A stretch of DNA of 64,000 nucleotides from Stenotrophomonas nematodicola (GCF_009467805.1 NZ_WIAY01000002.1:248001-312000); one strand, 5' to 3'. Counted from the first letter of the stretch, positions 33,186-43,784 are shown. The notes: generated from the letters alone by a model not told the origin. A program made the numbers and translations.

Positions 33186-34900
33186 CGTCCTTCCTGTTTC
33201 CTGCGTTCGTTTTCCAGCTGGAACTTGGCACGCAGCAATGCGCCCGGGTCGTCCGGCACGCGCCGCATCCACGCCTCCACGGCCTGCCGCTGCTCGCGCT
33301 GTTCAGCCGTCGGGGCACCTGCGCGGGCATCGCCCTGTGGGCCGTCGCCGGGCGGCGGCTGGCGCTGCAGCGCCTGGCGCATGCGCTCGCGCTGAGCCGC
33401 ATCGGCCTCCTGCTGCGCCGCCGGATCGGCATTGCGAGGATCGGCCGGTGTGTCCGCCTTGCCCGCCTGGGAGCGCGCGCCGGGATCAGGCTTGCCGGGT
33501 TTCCCGTCCGCCTCCTGCGGCTGCCCCTGGCCGGGCGACGGCTTGCCTTGTCCGGGCTGCGGTTTGCCCGGGTCCGACGACGAGGACGGCGGTGGCCTGA
33601 GCTTGCGCGCGGCATCCACCGCGGCACGGTTGGCCACCGCATCGGGCATGCCGGGATGCTTGGCCAGTGCGCGGTCGTAAGCGTCGATCGCTGCGTCGTA
33701 CTGCCCCTGGCGGGCGAGCGCATTGCCGAGGTTGTACCAGCCTGCGTCGGTGTCCACGCCCTCGAACTGCGCCTGGGCGGCACTGAAGTCGCCCCGCCGG
33801 TAGGCGTCCACGCCGGCGGCGATCCGTGCCTGCTGCACCTGGTCGGGGCGCTTCCACAGCGTGCCCCGCCCCTCGGCCGCGTGCGCGGTGGACGGCAGTG
33901 TCATCGGCAGGCTGGCGCAGACCAGCACCAGGCCCAGCAGGGCGCGGCGGCGGAACGCCAGCAGCGCGATCAGCAGCAGCGGCGGCAGCAGCCAGAAGCC
34001 TTCGTCGCGCCAGGCACGCCCCTGACCTTCGCGGCTGTCGCCGGCACCGGCGCGCGGAGTCAGCACGCGCAGCGATCGCAGGTCGCCATCGTCGCTGGCA
34101 ACGGCCGCGTACGCACCGCCGCCCGCCCCGGCCACCGCGCGCAGCGAGGCGGCATCCAGGCGCGCTTGGGCGATCTGCCCGTTGTCGGCACGGTAGGCCG
34201 CCCCCGCGGCGGTTCCCAGGCCCAGCACCGACACATGGATGCCCTGTGCCGACGCCGAGGCCGCCGCACGCATCGCGTCCGCGTCGGCCTGGTCGGTGAG
34301 CAGCAGAATGTCACCGCCGCGCGCACCGGACTGCTGCAGCAGCTTGACCGCCGCCTCGATCGCGCGATCGGCGCGCTGCCCATCGCGAGGCATCACGTCC
34401 GGGCCCAGCGCATCGAGGTACAGCGCGATATTGGCCATGTCTGCGGTCAACGGCGCCACGGTGAAGGCATCATCGGCGTACGCCAGCAGCGCCACCTCGC
34501 CTCCCTGCCGCTCGCGCAGGAGCGTGGCCAGTTTGGCGCGCGCCTGCAGCAGCCGCGACGGCGGCAGATCGGTGGCGGTGATGCGCGAGGACAGGTCCAG
34601 CGCCAGCACCAGCGGTGACGGGCTCTGCCACAGTGGCTGCGACACCTGCCGCCATGAGGGCCCCGCCAGCGCCAGCACCGCCAGGACCACGCCACACAGC
34701 AGCAGTATCAGGCCGGCGCGCCCTCCCCGCCCCCCCGCCACCAGCAGGTGCGGCAGCAGGTGTGCGTCGACCGCCTGCTGCCAGCCGTTGCGCCGCCGCC
34801 GGCGCCACGCCCACAGTGCGGCGATCACCGGCAGCGCCAACAGCGCCCACAGCACAGCGGGGCGCAGAAAGTGCAGCGCGTTCCAGTCGATCATGGTCAT
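33182..34900 (-). CDS. batB: BatB/BatC fusion: VWA-domain membrane protein with TPR region
   Basis: A 572-aa protein. The ATG at 34898-34900 overlaps the batA stop (ATGA), so I prefer it to neighbouring ATGs at 34906 and 34894. Two N-terminal membrane helices precede a von Willebrand A domain (~95-280). A further helix pair (around 300-330) leads to a TPR pair (AYRRGDFSAAQAQFEGVDTD and AWYNLGNALARQGQYDAAIDAY-like text). A long Pro/Gln/Gly-rich low-complexity tail follows. This merges BatB and BatC, which are separate genes in Bacteroides. The MIDAS motif is D102-L-S-S-R106, lacking the second Ser of DxSxS, so metal binding may be impaired compared with BatA. Confidence 0.87.
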   Translation of the reverse strand: MTMIDWNALHFLRPAVLWALLALPVIAALWAWRRRRRNGWQQAVDAHLLPHLLVAGGRGGRAGLILLLCGVVLAVLALAGPSWRQVSQPLWQSPSPLVLALDLSSRITATDLPPSRLLQARAKLATLLRERQGGEVALLAYADDAFTVAPLTADMANIALYLDALGPDVMPRDGQRADRAIEAAVKLLQQSGARGGDILLLTDQADADAMRAAASASAQGIHVSVLGLGTAAGAAYRADNGQIAQARLDAASLRAVAGAGGGAYAAVASDDGDLRSLRVLTPRAGAGDSREGQGRAWRDEGFWLLPPLLLIALLAFRRRALLGLVLVCASLPMTLPSTAHAAEGRGTLWKRPDQVQQARIAAGVDAYRRGDFSAAQAQFEGVDTDAGWYNLGNALARQGQYDAAIDAYDRALAKHPGMPDAVANRAAVDAARKLRPPPSSSSDPGKPQPGQGKPSPGQGQPQEADGKPGKPDPGARSQAGKADTPADPRNADPAAQQEADAAQRERMRQALQRQPPPGDGPQGDARAGAPTAEQREQRQAVEAWMRRVPDDPGALLRAKFQLENERRKQEGR

Positions 34901-35916
34901 GCCCACCGCCTTGGCAGCAACCAGGCCAGCCCGGCCAGCAGCAACGCCAGCGCCAGCGGCCAGGCATACCGTTCGATGCGCGGACGCACGGCCGGACCTG
35001 CGGAAGTGACCGGCTCCAGGCGCTCCAGCTCGGCGTAGATGCCGGCCAGTTCATCGGTGTTGCGCGCACGGAATGAACGGCCCCCGGTGAGCGCGGCGAT
35101 CTTCTGCAGGGTCGCTTCGTCGACCGGATCGTCGCCGGTGGCGATCTGCATGCCAAACACCCTCAGCCCGCCATCGCCGCCGAAGGCCACGGTGTATACC
35201 CGCACCCCCTCGGCCTGGGCCAGTTCGGCTGCCCGCAGCGGCTGCAGCACACCGGCATTGCTCACGCCATCGGTCAGCAGGATCAGCACGCGCTGTCCCT
35301 GCGGCTGTTCGCGCAGGCGTTTGACCGACAGGGCGATGGCATCGCCGATCGCGGTTTCGCGCCCGGCCAGGCCGACCACACTGCCATCGAGCTGTTCGCG
35401 CACGCTGGTCAGGTCGGTGGTCAGCGGGGTGAGCGTAAAGGCACGATCGCCGAAGATCAGCAGCCCCACCCGGTCGCCGACACGACGGTCGAGGAAGTCG
35501 GCCAGCACCGCCTTCGCCGCGGTCAGGCGCGGCACGACCTGGTTGCCCAGTCGCATATCCGGCTCGCCCATGCTGCCGGAGACATCCACTGCGAGCATCA
35601 TCTGCCGGCCCTGGTGCGGCGGTGTCACCGCCTCACCCAGTTGCTGCGGCCGCGCGGCGGCCACGCACAGGCACGCCCATGCCAGCCACAGCAGCACCCG
35701 CCCCACGCCGGGACGGTGTCCGCCGGCCGTGCCGGCAAGCGCCTGCAACGTATCGACGGCATACGGTACGCGCAGCGCGGCACCGTCCTGCGCGCGCATC
35801 GGCCACCACCGCATCAACAGTGGCAATGGCAGGGCGAGCAGCAGCCAGGGCCAGGCCAGCAGGTCGGTCCACGACAACCAGGACAGCCACGTGGGCAGAG
35901 CGGCGGTGGCGATCAT
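34897..35916 (-). CDS. batA: BatA-like VWA-domain membrane protein
   Basis: A 339-aa membrane-anchored VWA protein. The ATG at 35914-35916 overlaps the preceding DUF4381 stop. N-terminal helices (WPWLLLALPLPLLMRWW; VLLWLAWACLCVAAA) precede a VWA domain with a canonical MIDAS, D111-V-S-G-S, then TTDLTSV and LLTDGVSNAG. The final helix is LALALLLAGLAWLLP. Text such as IFGDRAFTLTPLTTDLTSV and IGDAIALSVKRL is typical of BatA. It probably acts with BatB and the MoxR ATPase in a membrane chaperone-like complex; this is inferred from conserved clustering. Confidence 0.9.
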   Translation of the reverse strand: MIATAALPTWLSWLSWTDLLAWPWLLLALPLPLLMRWWPMRAQDGAALRVPYAVDTLQALAGTAGGHRPGVGRVLLWLAWACLCVAAARPQQLGEAVTPPHQGRQMMLAVDVSGSMGEPDMRLGNQVVPRLTAAKAVLADFLDRRVGDRVGLLIFGDRAFTLTPLTTDLTSVREQLDGSVVGLAGRETAIGDAIALSVKRLREQPQGQRVLILLTDGVSNAGVLQPLRAAELAQAEGVRVYTVAFGGDGGLRVFGMQIATGDDPVDEATLQKIAALTGGRSFRARNTDELAGIYAELERLEPVTSAGPAVRPRIERYAWPLALALLLAGLAWLLPRRWA

Positions 35917-36371
35917 CGCCCGCCCACCACCAGATCCAGGAAACGCTCGCGCGCCAGCGCGCGCAACGTCGCCACCTCGGTCGGGTCGACCTGCGCACGG
36001 TACATACCGTCCAGCAGCAGTGTTCCGGCTGCGCCGGAGAAGGCGCGGCTGCCGGGCGGGTCGAGAAACGCCAGCCACGCCGCACCGTCCAGCAGCTCGG
36101 CCCCGGGCTGGCGATGGCGGGCGGCACGGCGCAGCAGTTCGGCGATGGCGGCGACCTCGGCAGCCGGGCCATCGGCGTCGGCCAGCCGCGTGTCGAACAG
36201 GGTCAGCCACCGCTGGCGGCGCCGACGCCGCTGCGCGCGCCACGCCCAGCATCCGGCCAGGACCACGGCCACCGTCCCCAGTACCAGCCACCAGCCGAGC
36301 GGCAGCGGCCATAGCGGCGGGAACGGCGGCAGATGCACATCGCGCAGCGGCAGCGCACCGCCCGTGCTCAT
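35913..36371 (-). CDS. DUF4381 family membrane protein
   Basis: A 152-aa protein with one transmembrane helix (WWLVLGTVAVVLAGCWAW) followed by a strongly basic stretch (RAQRRRRRQR) and a helical cytoplasmic domain. The N-terminal PLRDVHLPPFPPLWPLPLGWW is the usual DUF4381 opening. It sits between the DUF58 and batA genes with 4-base overlaps on both sides, as in many proteobacterial MoxR-Bat operons. Its role in that complex is unknown. Confidence 0.85.
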   Translation of the reverse strand: MSTGGALPLRDVHLPPFPPLWPLPLGWWLVLGTVAVVLAGCWAWRAQRRRRRQRWLTLFDTRLADADGPAAEVAAIAELLRRAARHRQPGAELLDGAAWLAFLDPPGSRAFSGAAGTLLLDGMYRAQVDPTEVATLRALARERFLDLVVGGR

Positions 36372-37297
36372 GCCACCACCGCCGACGGCACCACACCGAG
36401 CCAGCTGTCGCTGGGATCGTCGGTGGCCACCACATGCACCTGGATGCGCCGCGCCGACAAGGCCTCGCGCAGGGCATCCAGGGGCGCCACGAACTGCGCC
36501 AGCCAGCGTGCTCGCACCGCGTCACTGCCCAGGTCCAGCGCCACCCGCTGCCCGGCGGCAACGAAGGACAGCGGTGACGGCGGCGGGGCGAGCTCCAGCG
36601 GGTCGACGAGCAGAACCAGCACCACCTCGTGATGCAGCGACAGCGCCGTCCAGCGCGACACGCCGATCCGGGCGGCCCGGCCCGGATCGGCCAGCACCAC
36701 CACCCGCGCACCGGGGCGCAGCAGGCGGCTCGCCTGTTCCAGCGCGCGGTCCAGGCCGGCATCGTCGGCGGGCGGCTGCGCGTACCAGCGGGTCAAGGCA
36801 TCCAGCACACGCAGTACCCCGCGCGTACCGCCGGCCGGGGCGATGGGCGCTTCGCGCAGGCTGCCGCGCACGGCGGCCAGGCGGTCTCCCTGGCGCTGCG
36901 CGAACCACGCCGCCACCGCACCGACGCGTGCGGCCTGCACCGACTTGAAGCGGACCCGCGTCCCGAAATAAAGCACCGGGTCGGTATCGGCCACCAGCAG
37001 GGTCAAGCGCTCGCGCTCGGCCTGGAACAGCTTGGTGTGGGCCCGGCCACTGCGCGCGGTCACCCGCCAGTCGATGTGGCGGGCGTCATCGCCCGGCACA
37101 TACTCGCGCGATTCGGCGTACTCCATACCACGCCCGCGTGCGGGCGACGGTGCCTGCCCGGCATGACCCAGGCGACCGCGTCGCGGCGGACGCAGACGAT
37201 GGGCGCTGCGACGCAGGGCCACCAGTTCGGGCAAGGTCGGCTTCACGCCGTCCCCGTCCAGGACCGGGGCCAGGCTGTCCACGGCGGCGTCCTTCAT
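36368..37297 (-). CDS. DUF58 domain protein of the MoxR-Bat operon
   Basis: A 309-aa cytoplasmic protein. The ATG at 37295-37297 (MKDAAVDSLAPVLDG) is chosen because earlier codons read through the MoxR gene's C-terminus in another frame. The conserved DUF58 core is visible as GRGMEYAESREYVPGDDARHIDWRVTARSG split around residues 55-85, with LVADTDPVLYFGTR following, a VWA-like fold. It lies 4 bases after the MoxR stop and overlaps DUF4381. DUF58 proteins pair with MoxR ATPases; the function is inferred from context. Confidence 0.9.
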   Translation of the reverse strand: MKDAAVDSLAPVLDGDGVKPTLPELVALRRSAHRLRPPRRGRLGHAGQAPSPARGRGMEYAESREYVPGDDARHIDWRVTARSGRAHTKLFQAERERLTLLVADTDPVLYFGTRVRFKSVQAARVGAVAAWFAQRQGDRLAAVRGSLREAPIAPAGGTRGVLRVLDALTRWYAQPPADDAGLDRALEQASRLLRPGARVVVLADPGRAARIGVSRWTALSLHHEVVLVLLVDPLELAPPPSPLSFVAAGQRVALDLGSDAVRARWLAQFVAPLDALREALSARRIQVHVVATDDPSDSWLGVVPSAVVA

Positions 37298-37301
37298 CGG
37301 C

Positions 37302-38333
37302 TCACGGTGCCGGCACGCGGGCCAGCAGCTCGGCGACCAGACGATCGCCATCCCAGCCTTCGGCCGTTGCCTCGTAACTGGGCAGCACGCGGTGGCGCAG
37401 CACATCCGGGGCCACACTGCGCACGTCCTCGGGGGTGACGAAATCGCGGCCTGCCAGCCAGGCGCGCGCGCGCGCGCAGCGCTCCAGGGCGATCGAGCCG
37501 CGCGGACTGGCTCCCCAGGCGATGCGCCGGGCCAGCGCCGGGTCGTAGCGGGCCGCGTCGCGGGAGGCCAGCACCAGTTCGATCAGGTAGCGCTCCAGCG
37601 CCGGCGCCATGTGCAGCGACAGCACCGCCCGGCGTGCGGCGAATACATCCTCCAGCGGCATCCGCGAGGGAGCTGCCGCCGGGACGGTGAGCGCTTCGCG
37701 GGCGCGCTCGCGGGCCAGGCGCAGGATCTCGGCCTCCGCGTCGGAGTCCGGGTAGCCGATCCGCACGTGCATCAGGAAGCGGTCCAGCTGCGCTTCGGGC
37801 AACGGGAAGGTGCCCTCCTGTTCGATCGGATTCTGCGTGGCCATCACCAGGAACAGCGACGGCAGCGGGTACGTGTGGCGGCCCACCGTCACCTGGCGTT
37901 CGCCCATCGCCTCGAGCAGGGCGGACTGCACCTTCGCCGGCGCGCGGTTGATCTCGTCGGCCAGGAGGATCGGATGGAAGATCGGCCCCGGGACGAACTC
38001 GAAGCGCCCTTCCTGCGGGCGCCAGATCTCGGTGCCGGTCAGATCCGCCGGCAGCAGGTCCGGGGTGAACTGCACCCGCGAGAAACCGGCCTCCAGCCGC
38101 GATGCCAAGGCACGGATCGCGGTGGTCTTGGCCAGCCCCGGGGCGCCTTCGACCAGCAGGTGGCCATCGGCCAGCAGGGCGACCAGCAGCCGCTCGACCA
38201 GCGCACGCTGGCCGACGATCTCGGCCGACAGCGCATCGCGCAACGCGGTGAATGCCGCATGCAGGCGATCACCGTCTGCATCGGGCGGGGAAGGAAGGGT
38301 GTCGAACTCGGGCATGGGAGGGGGCAGATTCAT
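37302..38333 (-). CDS. MoxR-family AAA+ ATPase
   Basis: A 343-aa AAA+ ATPase thought to act as a metal-insertion or assembly chaperone with VWA proteins. Walker A is GAPGLAKT (about residues 63-70), Walker B is ILLADEINRAPAKVQSALLEAM, and sensor 1 is VMATQNPIEQEGTFPLPEAQLDRF. The lid domain is complete (GASPRGSIALERCARARAWL). The ATG at 38331-38333 (MNLPPPMPEFD) is chosen. A start 15 codons upstream is possible, and neither has a strong ribosome site. It is the first gene of the six-gene operon running to batD. Confidence 0.9.
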   Translation of the reverse strand: MNLPPPMPEFDTLPSPPDADGDRLHAAFTALRDALSAEIVGQRALVERLLVALLADGHLLVEGAPGLAKTTAIRALASRLEAGFSRVQFTPDLLPADLTGTEIWRPQEGRFEFVPGPIFHPILLADEINRAPAKVQSALLEAMGERQVTVGRHTYPLPSLFLVMATQNPIEQEGTFPLPEAQLDRFLMHVRIGYPDSDAEAEILRLARERAREALTVPAAAPSRMPLEDVFAARRAVLSLHMAPALERYLIELVLASRDAARYDPALARRIAWGASPRGSIALERCARARAWLAGRDFVTPEDVRSVAPDVLRHRVLPSYEATAEGWDGDRLVAELLARVPAP

Positions 38334-38423
38334 GGCATCCGTATGACCCACGCAAGAGGCGTCAGGTTCCCTTGCCATGATGGCAGGCCAGGCGGTGCCA
38401 ACGCATCAAGATTGGCTGAACGC

Positions 38424-38448
38424 AAAAAGGGCCGCGCGGGGCGGCCCT
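38424..38448 (-). terminator. Terminator of the pilMNOPQ operon
   Basis: An 8-bp stem, AGGGCCGC / GCGGCCCT, with loop GCGGG is followed on the minus strand by TTTTTGCG (A5 at 38424-38428). It lies 24 bases after the pilQ stop. Confidence 0.88.
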
Positions 38449-38471
38449 CTTCACCGGACGTGCGGCAGACC

Positions 38472-40478
38472 TCAGTTGGTCTTGGCCACGCGCAGGACCT
38501 TGGGGGTCACGAACACCAGCAGTTCGGCCTTGTCCTTGTTGCGGCTACGCTTCTTGAACAGGTTGCCCAGGAACGGCACATCGCCCAGGAACGGCACCTT
38601 GTTGATGCTGTTGCGGTCGGTGAACTCGTACACACCACCGATCACCACGGTCTGGCCGTCCTCCACCAGCACCGCGGTGTTGACCTCGCGACGGTTGATG
38701 GTCGGCACTTCGCCGTAGCCTTCCAGGCGGATGTAGCGCTCGACTTCGTCCTTCTTGACGGCCATGTTCAGGAACACGCGGTTGTCGTTGGTGATGGTCG
38801 GGGTGACCTTCAGCTCAAGCACCACTTCCTTGAACTGCACGTTGGCCTGGGCCGCACCACCGATGCCACCACCGCTGATGGTCACGTAGCCGATTTCCTT
38901 GCCCTGCTTGATCAGCGCCTCGCGCTGGTTGGTGGTGACCACGCGCGGGTTGGAGATCACTTCGCCGCGCTCTTCCTGCTGCATCGCCGACAGTTCGACG
39001 TCCAGCAGGTAGCCCGCATTGAGGATGGACAGCGCCAGCGAACCGGGGTTGCTGGCCGCGGCCACGGCCGAGTTCCAGTTCAGCAGCCCGGTGCTGATCT
39101 TGTCCGGGGCACGCACCGGCACGGCACCGGTCCGGCCGCCGGCGATCCACTCGTTGACCGCCTTGTTGTAGTCGTAGTTGTTGGTGGCCTGATTGGTGAT
39201 GTTCTCGTGATTGGTCTCGGTCTGGCCGCCGAAGAACACGTTGTCGCGGTTGCCGGTGATGCCGAACTTGGCGCCCAGCTCGCGCGCGAAGGTGTCGGTG
39301 GCGATCACGATGCGGCTTTCGATCAACACCTGGTCCACCGGGCGATCGATGACATTGATGAGCTCGCGCATGCGCGCGACCTTCTTCGGAATGTCGCTGA
39401 TCATCAGCGTATTGGTGCGCTCGTCGGCCACGATACGGCCGCGCGAGGACAGGAAACCGCTGTCTTCCTGACCGCTGGTGCCGCTGCCACTACCACTACC
39501 ACTGCCACCACCGCCGCCGATGCCCTTGGCTTCGGTCAGTGCTTTGAAGATCTGGGCGGCGTTGTGGTAGTTGATCTGGATGTAATCGGTGATCAGGTCT
39601 TCGCGGTTCTCGATCGCGATCCGCGCGTCTTCCTTGTCCTGTTCGAACTTGGCCAGCTCCGGCTGCGGCGCGACCCAGATCACCCCGCCATCACGGCGCT
39701 TGTCCAGCCCCTTGGCACGCAGCACGATGTCCAGCGCCTGGTCCCACGGCACGTTGATCAGGCGCAGGGTGACGTTGCCTTCGACGCTGTCGGAGGCAAC
39801 CACATTGAGGTTGGACTCCTCGGCGATCAACTGCAGCACGGTGCGTACCGGCACGTCCTGGAAGTTGAAGGTCACCGGCTTGCCACTGTACCCGCGCTGG
39901 CCCACGGCCGCGGCGGCCTGGGTCACCGTGGTGGCAGTGATCGCACCGGTGGCCGGCAGTGCCTGGCGCGGGCTGATCTCGACCACGTACTCGTTGCCGC
40001 TCTGGTACGCCAGCGACTCGAAGGCGGTGTTGGTGTTGAGCACCAGCTGGGTGCCGCCACCGTAGGGTTTGGCATCGATGCGCTGCACCGGCGTGGCGAA
40101 GTCGGTCACATTGATCGGCTTCTGCAGGTTCTCAGGCAGGCGTGCGTTGCCAACGTCGATCACGACGCTGTTGCCCTGGCTGCGCAGGTCCGGATTCGCT
40201 CCCTGCCCGTCGAACTGCAGGATCAGGCGGCCGGCGCCATCGTCGCCGCGCTTGAAATCGATCTTGGATACCGACAGCGACGCCGGTGCGGTGGCCGCTG
40301 CGGGTGTTGCCGCTGCGACCGGGGCCGTGGTGCCGGCTGGCGTGGCCGCCATCAGCGTGCCATTGGCCACCATGAGCGCGACTCCCAGCGCGCACAGGTG
40401 GATACGCTTCTGGCGCCGGACCGGACGCAGCCGCATGGCATTGGAAAAGGTCATCGTGCTATCCCCGTAAGCAATCAT
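38472..40478 (-). CDS. pilQ: Type IV pilus secretin PilQ
   Basis: A 668-aa outer-membrane secretin through which the type IV pilus is extruded. The N-terminal hydrophobic stretch (IHLCALGVALMVANGTLMAA) is the signal peptide. One or two AMIN domains (LSVSKIDFKRGDDGAGRLIL...) follow, then a secretin/TonB short N-terminal domain (VTFNFQDVPVRTVLQLIAEES). An NolW-type N1 domain (DYIQINYHNAAQIFKALTEA) is interrupted by a Gly/Ser linker. The secretin core follows (VISNPRVVTTNQREALIKQG, VGGVYEF, PFLGDVPFLGNLFKKR). The start at 40476-40478 overlaps the pilP stop (ATGA); an ATG at 40452-40454 with GGGGA upstream is an equally good alternative. It is the last gene of pilMNOPQ. Confidence 0.95.
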   Translation of the reverse strand: MIAYGDSTMTFSNAMRLRPVRRQKRIHLCALGVALMVANGTLMAATPAGTTAPVAAATPAAATAPASLSVSKIDFKRGDDGAGRLILQFDGQGANPDLRSQGNSVVIDVGNARLPENLQKPINVTDFATPVQRIDAKPYGGGTQLVLNTNTAFESLAYQSGNEYVVEISPRQALPATGAITATTVTQAAAAVGQRGYSGKPVTFNFQDVPVRTVLQLIAEESNLNVVASDSVEGNVTLRLINVPWDQALDIVLRAKGLDKRRDGGVIWVAPQPELAKFEQDKEDARIAIENREDLITDYIQINYHNAAQIFKALTEAKGIGGGGGSGSGSGSGTSGQEDSGFLSSRGRIVADERTNTLMISDIPKKVARMRELINVIDRPVDQVLIESRIVIATDTFARELGAKFGITGNRDNVFFGGQTETNHENITNQATNNYDYNKAVNEWIAGGRTGAVPVRAPDKISTGLLNWNSAVAAASNPGSLALSILNAGYLLDVELSAMQQEERGEVISNPRVVTTNQREALIKQGKEIGYVTISGGGIGGAAQANVQFKEVVLELKVTPTITNDNRVFLNMAVKKDEVERYIRLEGYGEVPTINRREVNTAVLVEDGQTVVIGGVYEFTDRNSINKVPFLGDVPFLGNLFKKRSRNKDKAELLVFVTPKVLRVAKTN

Positions 40479-41008
40479 TGATCTTCAAGTGCGAGCGTTG
40501 CCGGCCGTTCCAGCCAGCCGCCTGCACCATCGGGCACAAGTTCAATCAGTTCGATCCGGTCCTCGTAGACCCCGGTCACCCGTCCGTCGCTCTGCCCCAG
40601 ATACACGCCCGGACGCACCCGATAGGTGACCTTGTCCGGGGCCATCACCAGCGCGACGAGCCCGCCATCGCGACCGATCGAACCGACCATGTCCAGGCTG
40701 TCCAGCGGGAACGCTTCCAGCGGCTCCTTGCGGCGGTTCGGATCCGGACGCAGGCCCGATCCGCCCTGTGGATTGGTCCAGGCATCGGTGAACGGATCGC
40801 GCATCCCCTGCGCGGAGTACTCGAACGTTTCAAACTGCTGCATCACCGGCAGCGGCTCCAGCGGCGGTGCCGGCCGGGCGCGCACATCGGCCACCCACTT
40901 TTCCAGGTTCGGCGCATCGCCCGGCGTGCTGGTCACGCCGCGTGCGCAGCCCCCCAGCAACACCGCCAGCAATACCACGCAGACCCGTGCGGTCGTCCCC
41001 AGGCTCAT
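40475..41008 (-). CDS. pilP: Type IV pilus inner-membrane lipoprotein PilP
   Basis: A 177-aa lipoprotein linking the PilNO inner-membrane complex to PilQ. The signal peptide ends at the lipobox VLLGGC. A flexible linker (VRARPAPPLEPLPVMQQFETFEYSA) leads to the C-terminal beta-sandwich with LDSLDMVGSIGRDGGLVALVMAPDKVTYRVRPG, split by short turns, and GQSDGRVTGVYEDRIELIEL, both family hallmarks. It overlaps pilO upstream and pilQ downstream by 4 bases each. Confidence 0.95.
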   Translation of the reverse strand: MSLGTTARVCVVLLAVLLGGCARGVTSTPGDAPNLEKWVADVRARPAPPLEPLPVMQQFETFEYSAQGMRDPFTDAWTNPQGGSGLRPDPNRRKEPLEAFPLDSLDMVGSIGRDGGLVALVMAPDKVTYRVRPGVYLGQSDGRVTGVYEDRIELIELVPDGAGGWLERPATLALEDQ

Positions 41009-41682
41009 CGCTTGCCTCCGGCCTTGGCTGCCTTGTCTTTTTCGGTGGCGGCCTTTTCCTGGGCTTCCATCTCCACGTCATCCAGGTAACGGTAAGTCTT
41101 GACCGTACCGGACAGTTCCAGCGCACCGCTGCGGGCGGTGATGCCGGTCTTGGGGTCCTTGGGCTTCAGGTTGATGTCGTGCATGGTCAGGATGACCACG
41201 CGCGGCAACGAGGCCACGCCGCTGACGAAGGCGCCGAACTGGTGGTAGCTGCCCACCATGCGCAGTGCGATCGGCTTCTCGGCGTAGAACTCCTTGGGTG
41301 CCTCCGCTCCGGGCTGGAACAGCTCGTTGGACAGGCCGCTGGACAGCGCGGTCTGCGAGATGTCGATGATCAGGTCCGGCATCTCGGTCTTGCTCGGCAA
41401 CTGGCGCAGCATCTGCTGCAGCACCTGCTCCATCTGGGTCAGCTGCTGCTTGAGCGGCTCCAGGTTCACCGCGCGGCCCTGCTCCTTCTCGAACTCGGCA
41501 CGCAGCTCGGACTCGCGCTGCTCCAGCGTTCCCAGTTCCTCGCGCTTGCCGCTGATCAGGACGAACCACGCCATGATCACGATGAACAGCGCCAGCAGCG
41601 CGCAGAACACCACCTTGGCCTTCTGCGGCCAATTGCCGATGTTGTTGAAGTCCAGCTCTTTCAGATTGACTTTCTGGCTCAT
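41005..41682 (-). CDS. pilO: Type IV pilus inner-membrane protein PilO
   Basis: A 225-aa bitopic protein with one N-terminal helix (VVFCALLALFIVIMAWFVLI) after a short cytoplasmic head, KVNLKELDFNNIGNWPQKAK. A coiled coil (about 50-100, LEQRESELRAEFEKEQ...) leads to a ferredoxin-like periplasmic domain (PEFYAEKPIALRMVGSYHQFGAFVSG-like text). It forms a heterodimer with PilN and binds PilP. Overlaps of 4 bases occur with pilN and pilP. The Lys-rich tail is unremarkable. Confidence 0.95.
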   Translation of the reverse strand: MSQKVNLKELDFNNIGNWPQKAKVVFCALLALFIVIMAWFVLISGKREELGTLEQRESELRAEFEKEQGRAVNLEPLKQQLTQMEQVLQQMLRQLPSKTEMPDLIIDISQTALSSGLSNELFQPGAEAPKEFYAEKPIALRMVGSYHQFGAFVSGVASLPRVVILTMHDINLKPKDPKTGITARSGALELSGTVKTYRYLDDVEMEAQEKAATEKDKAAKAGGKR

Positions 41683-42502
41683 GCGGCCCCCTTCTGTGCC
41701 GGGGACGGCGCAGCCGGTTGTGCGTGTGGGGCGGGCGGCGCGATGCGGCTGCCGGACGGCTTGGCCGGGGGGGCGGCATCGGCCGGGGTCGATGCAGGCG
41801 CTGCCGGCGCGGCAGCAGGCGTCGGTGCCGGCGACAGCGGCGCAACCGGCGGCGCGGCCGGATCGACCGCCGGGTCAGGGGCGCCCGGGACCGCAGGCAC
41901 CGCCGCGTTCGGATCGGTCTGCGCTGGCAGCGTGACCTTGACCACGAACATGTAGGGCAATGCCTTGATGTCCGCAACCGGGCCGACCGACGGTGCGCCT
42001 TCCTTTTCCTTGTCCGGCGCCTTGGCCTCGATGATCGACAGCTCCGGATTGGTCATCCAGCCCGAGCTTTCCAGATTGCGCATGTAGGCGCTGACACGCG
42101 CATTGGACTGCGTGCGGCCTTCCAGGGTGAGGATGTCGCCTTCCTGCTTCAGCGCGGTGAGCACCACGCCGTCGGGGATGGTCCGGACCAGCGCATCGAA
42201 CAGGTGCACCATCTGCGAGCGCTTGGCCTGCAGCTCCTCGATCACCTTCTTCCGCGCCAGCAGGCGGTCCTTCTGGCGATCCAGGCGCTCGATCTCCTTG
42301 TTCTGTTCCTTGACCTTCTCGATCTCGGCCTGCAGGAAAGTATTGCGATCCCCCTGCCCGCTGACCTGACGGTCGTAGTAGAACCAGATCAGCAACGACA
42401 GCAGCATGCCGCCAATGGCGGCAAAACCCAGCATGGTGTAGAAGTCGCGCTGGCGTTGCTTGCGCCGTTCGGCGCGCCAGGGCAATAGATTGATGCGTGC
42501 CA

Positions 42503-42503
<1 letters not shown>
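41679..42503 (-). CDS. pilN: Type IV pilus inner-membrane protein PilN
   Basis: A 274-aa bitopic protein. The ATG at 42501-42503 begins the canonical PilN cytoplasmic motif MARINLLPWRAERRKQRQ, which docks into PilM. A helix (FAAIGGMLLSLLIWFYY), a coiled coil (QAEIEKVKEQNKEIERLDRQ..) and a ferredoxin-like domain (IPDGVVLTALKQEGDILTLEG) follow. A ~75-residue Ala/Pro-rich C-terminal extension (PAAPPVAPLSPAPTPAAAPAA) is longer than in Pseudomonas PilN (~200 aa) and may be disordered. The start shares one base with the pilM stop (TGATG). Confidence 0.94.

Positions 42504-43784
<1,281 letters not shown>

Noticed and set aside
37392..40481. A plus-strand open frame of over 1,000 codons opposite moxR and pilQ
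   Set aside because: Antisense shadow; crosses two genes and a terminator, and its translation is low-complexity.
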